Positions 59,531 to 64,000 of a DNA stretch of 64,000 nucleotides are shown one piece after another; within the stretch, counting starts at the first letter, position 1, and each line of letters starts with the position of its first letter. The notes under the pieces were generated by a model. The model was not told the origin of the DNA and searched no databases. It saw nothing but the letters and a program-made list of their open reading frames with translations. The DNA comes from Silene conica (lineage: Eukaryota > Streptophyta > Magnoliopsida > Caryophyllales > Caryophyllaceae). Made by a program: the position numbers and the translations under genes. The stretch covers positions 8,642,649 to 8,706,648 of the forward strand of contig CM055312.2 in the NCBI GenBank assembly GCA_029255685.2, read 5' to 3'.

Positions 59531-60440
59531 ATTGCTAGTGTTTACTGATATCTTGGCCTATGCCTTAAGTTGGCCTCTGAGTCCTTGATAGTGAAAGTGT
59601 GTTAGTATATAAGTTATGTCTTAAGTTGACCGTTGAACCTTATACTTGCTGAATTTTATATCTGCTTGCCTTGAGTTGGTATAGTGTCAGATATGCTTGA
59701 TGATAGTGATATTTATAGTACCTTGACCTTGTTGTTATTCATCCAAGGCATTGGATGACTCTTTAGTCAGTTTCGTAAACGGTTTGGATTGAAAGACCCC
59801 CCGACCGGGTAACCGGTAGGGAAACCGGCTCTCCTTCCAAATAGTTTCCGAAGTTGGTTGAGAGCCGTGCATTAGTGATTGCATGATAGTTGATGATCAG
59901 TTATTGGGATATTGTTATACTTCACATGTTTATATATGTTAGAGTATTTTGTATGTTTTACTTGTTACGTGTCGTTACAAAAGGTGGCTAGGAGAACTAT
60001 AGTCACTCCCCACTGATTGTGGCGTACATGTTTTCATGTATGTAGGTACATGCAGGTTGGACGGGGTTCACTTGAGAGCTAGCGAGTGATGATCCTTTCA
60101 TCATATGACTTACACTTCACCGATTAGCTAGACTCTTAGTTTTGATACAGTTCATGTTTTGGTGCCTGTAGGGATGTTCCATCCCAGGCTTTGTATATAT
60201 TTGGTTTTCCGTACTTAGAACTGTTATACTTATCTATTTTGTTTATATCAGTTTCAGTTTCTGTTTCAGTTTTAATTCACCTCGCATGATGTTTATGTTT
60301 AAAAAGTTTTAAATTCCGCTGCATTAGTACTTTGTGCGTTTTATATTTCCGCTTTCGCGAGGGGTTTTACAAAGGGTAACAATTTATTTGAAGGTTTGCT
60401 TATTTAGGTACAACTAATTGCAAGGTAATAAAGATGAAAT

Positions 60441-60595
60441 CGCCCGCAATGGTGGAGTCTAGTGGTTAAAACTTGGGTGAAATTCTCAGAAGACCCGGGT
60501 TCAAGCCTTCCAAGAGTAAAATCTTATGGACCATTGCCTAAATAGACTTCGAGCCTGTCACCCTCGGGTGGCTTACCTGGTGTATGTGGTTTCCT
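60441..60595 (+). repeat. tRNA-derived SINE-like segment
   Basis: Box A-like GAGTCTAGTGGTTAAAACTTGG and box B-like GGGTTCAAGCC lie about 35 bases apart, followed by a CCTGTCACCCTCGGGTGGC segment and a T-rich end near 60,595. No clear target duplication. Confidence 0.5.
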
Positions 60596-60689
60596 TTTTC
60601 TTAGTTTCTTTTCATGGTGTTCTACTTTAGTATGATTGACGAAGGCTCGTATTCAATTTAATTGATTGTAGGCCAGGGGAATGTATTGT

Positions 60690-61424
60690 GTGTTGGAGTA
60701 GGAGGTTGCTCCAAACTTGAAGTAAGAACTTTGTCCCACATTGGTAGAATAGTGGGGGGGGGGGGGGGTTCCTACTTTATATATGGAAGCATGTTATCTA
60801 GTGTTAACTAGATAATAGTGGAGAGGCCCAAGTCTCCCCACGCGCGCGCCGCCGCCGCCGTCGTCCGTCTGGTTCGTGTTCGTGACACGTGCGCGATGTG
60901 GTGGGGCTATATTTTTGCTCCGAGTCCAAACTAAGTCCTCGGATTCTAGCTGTTAGAATTCTAGTCTTTGGAAATTTATTCATCATAAAATAACAAATTA
61001 ATTTTCTGATTTAATACAATTTATTCTATGCTTTTAATGGTCATAATTCCCTCAGATTTTATGACTGTTAAGAGCATCCCCTACACCTATAAATTCTGGT
61101 TCTTTCCCAGCTTTTATACAATCAGAAATACTACAATCAAAACTATTCCTTCATCTCTATTACATATATTTCCGGTTATTTGAGAGCAGTTCTCACTTCC
61201 GTCTGTGGAGTGCACCATTGTGCGGAAGGAGGCGTTAACCCTGGAATCGGTGACCACGGAACCCAAGGAGCACCTGTGTGGGGGTCTTACTGATTTAGGG
61301 CAGTGTATTACACGGCGTCTCGATTAAGGTTTATTCTGATCAGTTCGTTCTTATTCTTTCAATCTAAATCAGTAATTGAACTTTCTGATATCTGTTATAT
61401 TTTCTGTTTCTATATTTTTTCACA
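60690..61424 (+). mobile_element. Probable 5' LTR and leader of the Copia element
   Basis: TGTTGGAGTAGGAGGTTGCT opens the segment; TTTGTCCCACATTGG and a TACTTTATATATGGAAGC TATA-like region follow, an order common in Copia LTRs. A G15 run sits at 60,754-60,768 and a CGCGCGCGCCGCCGCCGCCG run at 60,841. The primer binding site and the LTR 3' edge were not identified, and the 3' LTR is outside the window. Confidence 0.5.
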
Positions 61425-64000
61425 ATGACAAATCCATCTACTAATTCTGACAATTCTAATGTCAACCGAGAAATTGTTACTGCCAATCCCAATCCTAATA
61501 ATTATGTTAACCATTTCAATATGCAACACAAAATCGTTCCAGACCTCTTAAAAATGGAACTCTTAGATGGAAAAAATTATAAAAGATGGTCTGAAAAAAT
61601 TATGTTCTATTTTTCTCAATATGAAATAGACTATGTTTTGTTTCAAGAATCACAATCTGAGGAGTCTAGTTCATCTGAAACTGTCAAACCCGACAACAAA
61701 ATTGCAAAAGATAACAGAACTGTTAGAGGTGTCATGTTACACTATATGGTTGATAGTCTTTTTTATATCTATTGCAAAATTAAAACTGCGAAGGGAATTT
61801 GGGATGGTTTGGAAACCAAATACGGGTGTGATGATTTTGGCACTAAAAAGTATGCGGTAGCAAGGTGGTTAAAATTTGAGATTAAGGATGGGAAACCAGT
61901 TATGGATCAAATACACGAGTACGAAAATATGGTTTCTGAAATTCTTGGAGAAGGGATGGTGTTATGTGAGTAAATGCAGGCTAATGCTCTTATTGAAAAG
62001 TTGCCTTCTCCTAGTTGGGATGAGTATAAGAAGCATTTGAGGCATAAGAAGAAGGATATGAAGTTGCAGGAACTAATTGGTCATATCAAGATCGAGGATG
62101 CAACAAGGAGTCAGGATCGTGCCAGGACTAATGCCACTAACACTGTTAAAGCTAATGTTGTTGAGTACAGGAATAATACAGGTACAAACAAGAGGAGCTA
62201 TGACCAGTACAAGAAGCCACAAAATTCTGACAACACAAATAAGGTGATGACAGGAAACTGTTGGTGGTGTGACAAGCCTGGACATCCAGCTTTCAAATGC
62301 AACCCTAAGAAAGCATATGAGTTGAATCAACAAAAGCATGGAAACCGCAATAATGCACATGGGCAGAAATTCCAAAAGAAAAATAACAATCAACGTGGTG
62401 GTTAAAAAAATAACAACTTTAACAAACCACAAGCTAATGTCGTTGAAGGTTCAAGTGAGGGTGATGATATAATTGAAGCAATGGTGTCTGAAATTAATCT
62501 GGTTGGAAACTTGGTGGAATGGATTGTTGATACAGGAGCTACACGTCATATTTGCACCAACAAGGATCTTTACAAGGAGATTAAAGATGTTGATGAAAAA
62601 GAGGTCGTGTATGTCGGAAATTCCAGCAAAGTTCCAGTCCTCGGCATTGGCAAGGTGCACCTGAAACTCACTTCTGGCAAAACTTTAGTCTTGATAATGT
62701 GCTCTATGTGCCTGATATGCGTAGGAATTTAATTTCTGGTGCTTTACTTAATAAGGCTGGTCTTAAACTCACTTTTGAATCTGATAAGTTAGTCATGTCT
62801 AAGAATGGTCAGTTTGTTGGCAAAGGTTTTTGTAATGGTGGTCTTTTTGTTCTTGATGTTGAAATGAATGCATCTACTTCTTCTGCTTACATAGTTGAGT
62901 CCATTGACATTTGGCATTCTAGACTTGGACATGTTAACACTAAATCCATTAAACGCATGAAAACAATGAACTTATTGCCTAATCTGATTTCTTATGACAT
63001 GGATAAATGTCAAGTATGCGTGGAAGCAAAGCACTCTAAGAAACCTTTTAAGGAAGTGACCAAAAGACAAACTGAGTTGTTAGAACTTATTCACACCGAC
63101 TTGGCTGATTATAAAAGTTGTGAGAGTAAAGGTGGTAAGAGATATTATATGACCTTTGTGGATGATTGTTCTAGATATACCAAAGTTTATCTTTTGAGGA
63201 ATAAAAGTGAAGCTGAAAACATGTTTCTGATTTATAAAGCTGAGGTTGAGAATCAACTAGATAGGAAGATTAAACGAGTAAGGTCTGATCATGGTGGAGA
63301 ATATAAATCTGATTTTTTGGTGGAATATTGTCAGAAAAACGGTATTATACATGAGTTTTCAGCCCCTTACACTCCAGAACAAAATGGTATAGCCGAGAGG
63401 AAAAATCGAACTTTAAAGGATATGATGAGTGCCATGTTATTATCTTCTGGGTTATCCGATTTTATGTGGGGGGAAGCTATTTTATCTGCATGTCATGTTT
63501 TAAACCGTGTACCTCATAAGAAACTTGATGTAACACCTTATGAGATTTGGAAGGGTTATCCACCTAATTTGAGGTTTTTAAAGGTTTAGGGATGTTTAGC
63601 CAAAGTTGCCTTACCTGCGTTTAAAAGAGACAAAACAGGACCTAAAACCGTTGATTCTATCTTTGTGGGTTATGCTACCAATAGTGCAGCCTATAGGTTC
63701 ATGACTAAGGATGTAGGTTCGGGGTCTTATGGTTCTATCATTGAGTCTAAAGACGCTGTTTTCTTTGAGGACATCTTTCCTTTGAAACCCTCCTTGGAAT
63801 CTGTTTCTTCTTTAGATGTCTCTTCCCTTGAGGATAATGTTGGTAATCCTTCACTCCATCTTGATACATCTAGTGAACAACCTTTTGAGCCTAGAAGGAG
63901 TAAGAGACCGGGAGTTGAGAAATCCTTTGGGCCTGATTTTGTTACAGAGGGAGATCTAGATGATGAGTTAGTTGGAATGTATATTGTGGAGGATGACCCT
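61425..64000 (+). pseudogene. Ty1/copia Gag-Pol, decayed, 3' part beyond the window
   Basis: Order is gag, protease, integrase, as in Ty1/copia. Gag begins at ATG 61425 (KMELLDGKNYKRWSEKI), with a CX2CX4HX4C zinc knuckle at about 62,259-62,300. Protease has WIVDTGATRHIC (about 62,524). A GAG-pre-integrase IWHSRLGHVN (about 62,911) leads to an integrase core with D (HTDL), D (RSDHGGEY) and E (NGIAERKNR). Reverse transcriptase is not reached. Damage: in-frame stop TAA at 61,971-61,973, TAA at 62,403-62,405, a one-base frameshift near 62,695, and TAG at 63,587-63,589 (Trp expected, KV*GCLAK). It cannot encode a complete polyprotein; the lineage is not assigned. Confidence 0.9.

Larger units (their letters stand above)
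56676..60371 (+). mobile_element. 3.7-kb solo LTR-like unit (Ty3/gypsy type)
   Basis: Starts TGTAACATCCC and ends GGGGTTTTACA. The 5-bp duplication AAGGG flanks it at 56671-56675 and 60372-60376. TG..CA ends, a 5-bp duplication and a TGTAACATCCC terminus are typical of long plant gypsy LTRs (chromovirus, Tekay/Del-like, inferred). No second copy of either end lies inside, so it is a solo LTR. It holds an antisense LINE 3' end, four GC-rich hairpin repeats and a minisatellite. Confidence 0.8.

Overview
The window is nuclear DNA of a flowering plant, most likely a eudicot. It is strongly AT-rich, its genes have many GT-AG introns, it holds plant-specific families (FAF-like, BSL Kelch-phosphatase), and most intergenic space consists of plant-type transposons (Tourist and Stowaway MITEs, Helitrons ending in CTAG, RTE and other LINEs, Copia and a long Ty3/gypsy-type LTR). 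The species cannot be named from the sequence alone.

Layout. 1-16.4 kb: gene-free, with foldback and TIR MITEs, four small Helitrons, an RTE-type LINE tail and tRNA-like SINE pieces. 16.4-19 kb (+): an intact FAF-like gene with a 5'UTR intron. 21.5-26.4 kb (-): a five-coding-exon plant gene for an uncharacterised 688-residue protein, reconstructed with consistent splice phases. 26.5-36.2 kb: the most unusual segment. Five different terminal-inverted-repeat elements (called A to E here) stand head to tail, separated only by (TA)n tracts. They share a terminal signature around GGATC..GTGAG, and four of the five carry their own internal tandem-repeat block. 36.2-39.2 kb: a Helitron with a tandem 345-bp repeat and a nested 840-bp foldback element. 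39.4-41.3 kb: a GGTCC-rich TIR element with an 11-bp target duplication and a LINE relic interrupted by a Tourist MITE. 41.85-54.89 kb (-): a complete 21-exon BSL2/BSL3-type gene (985 residues). 56.7-60.4 kb: a 3.7-kb solo LTR-like unit (TG...CA, 5-bp duplication AAGGG) with an antisense LINE 3' end inside it. 60.7-64 kb: a decayed Ty1/copia element running off the window.

Function. The three host genes are not an operon and no shared pathway is evident. BSL phosphatases act in brassinosteroid signalling. FAF-like proteins act in meristem or ABA signalling. The third protein has no assigned function. Splice junctions were derived by hand from frame continuity, GT/AG sites and recalled family sequence; no alignment or database search was run.
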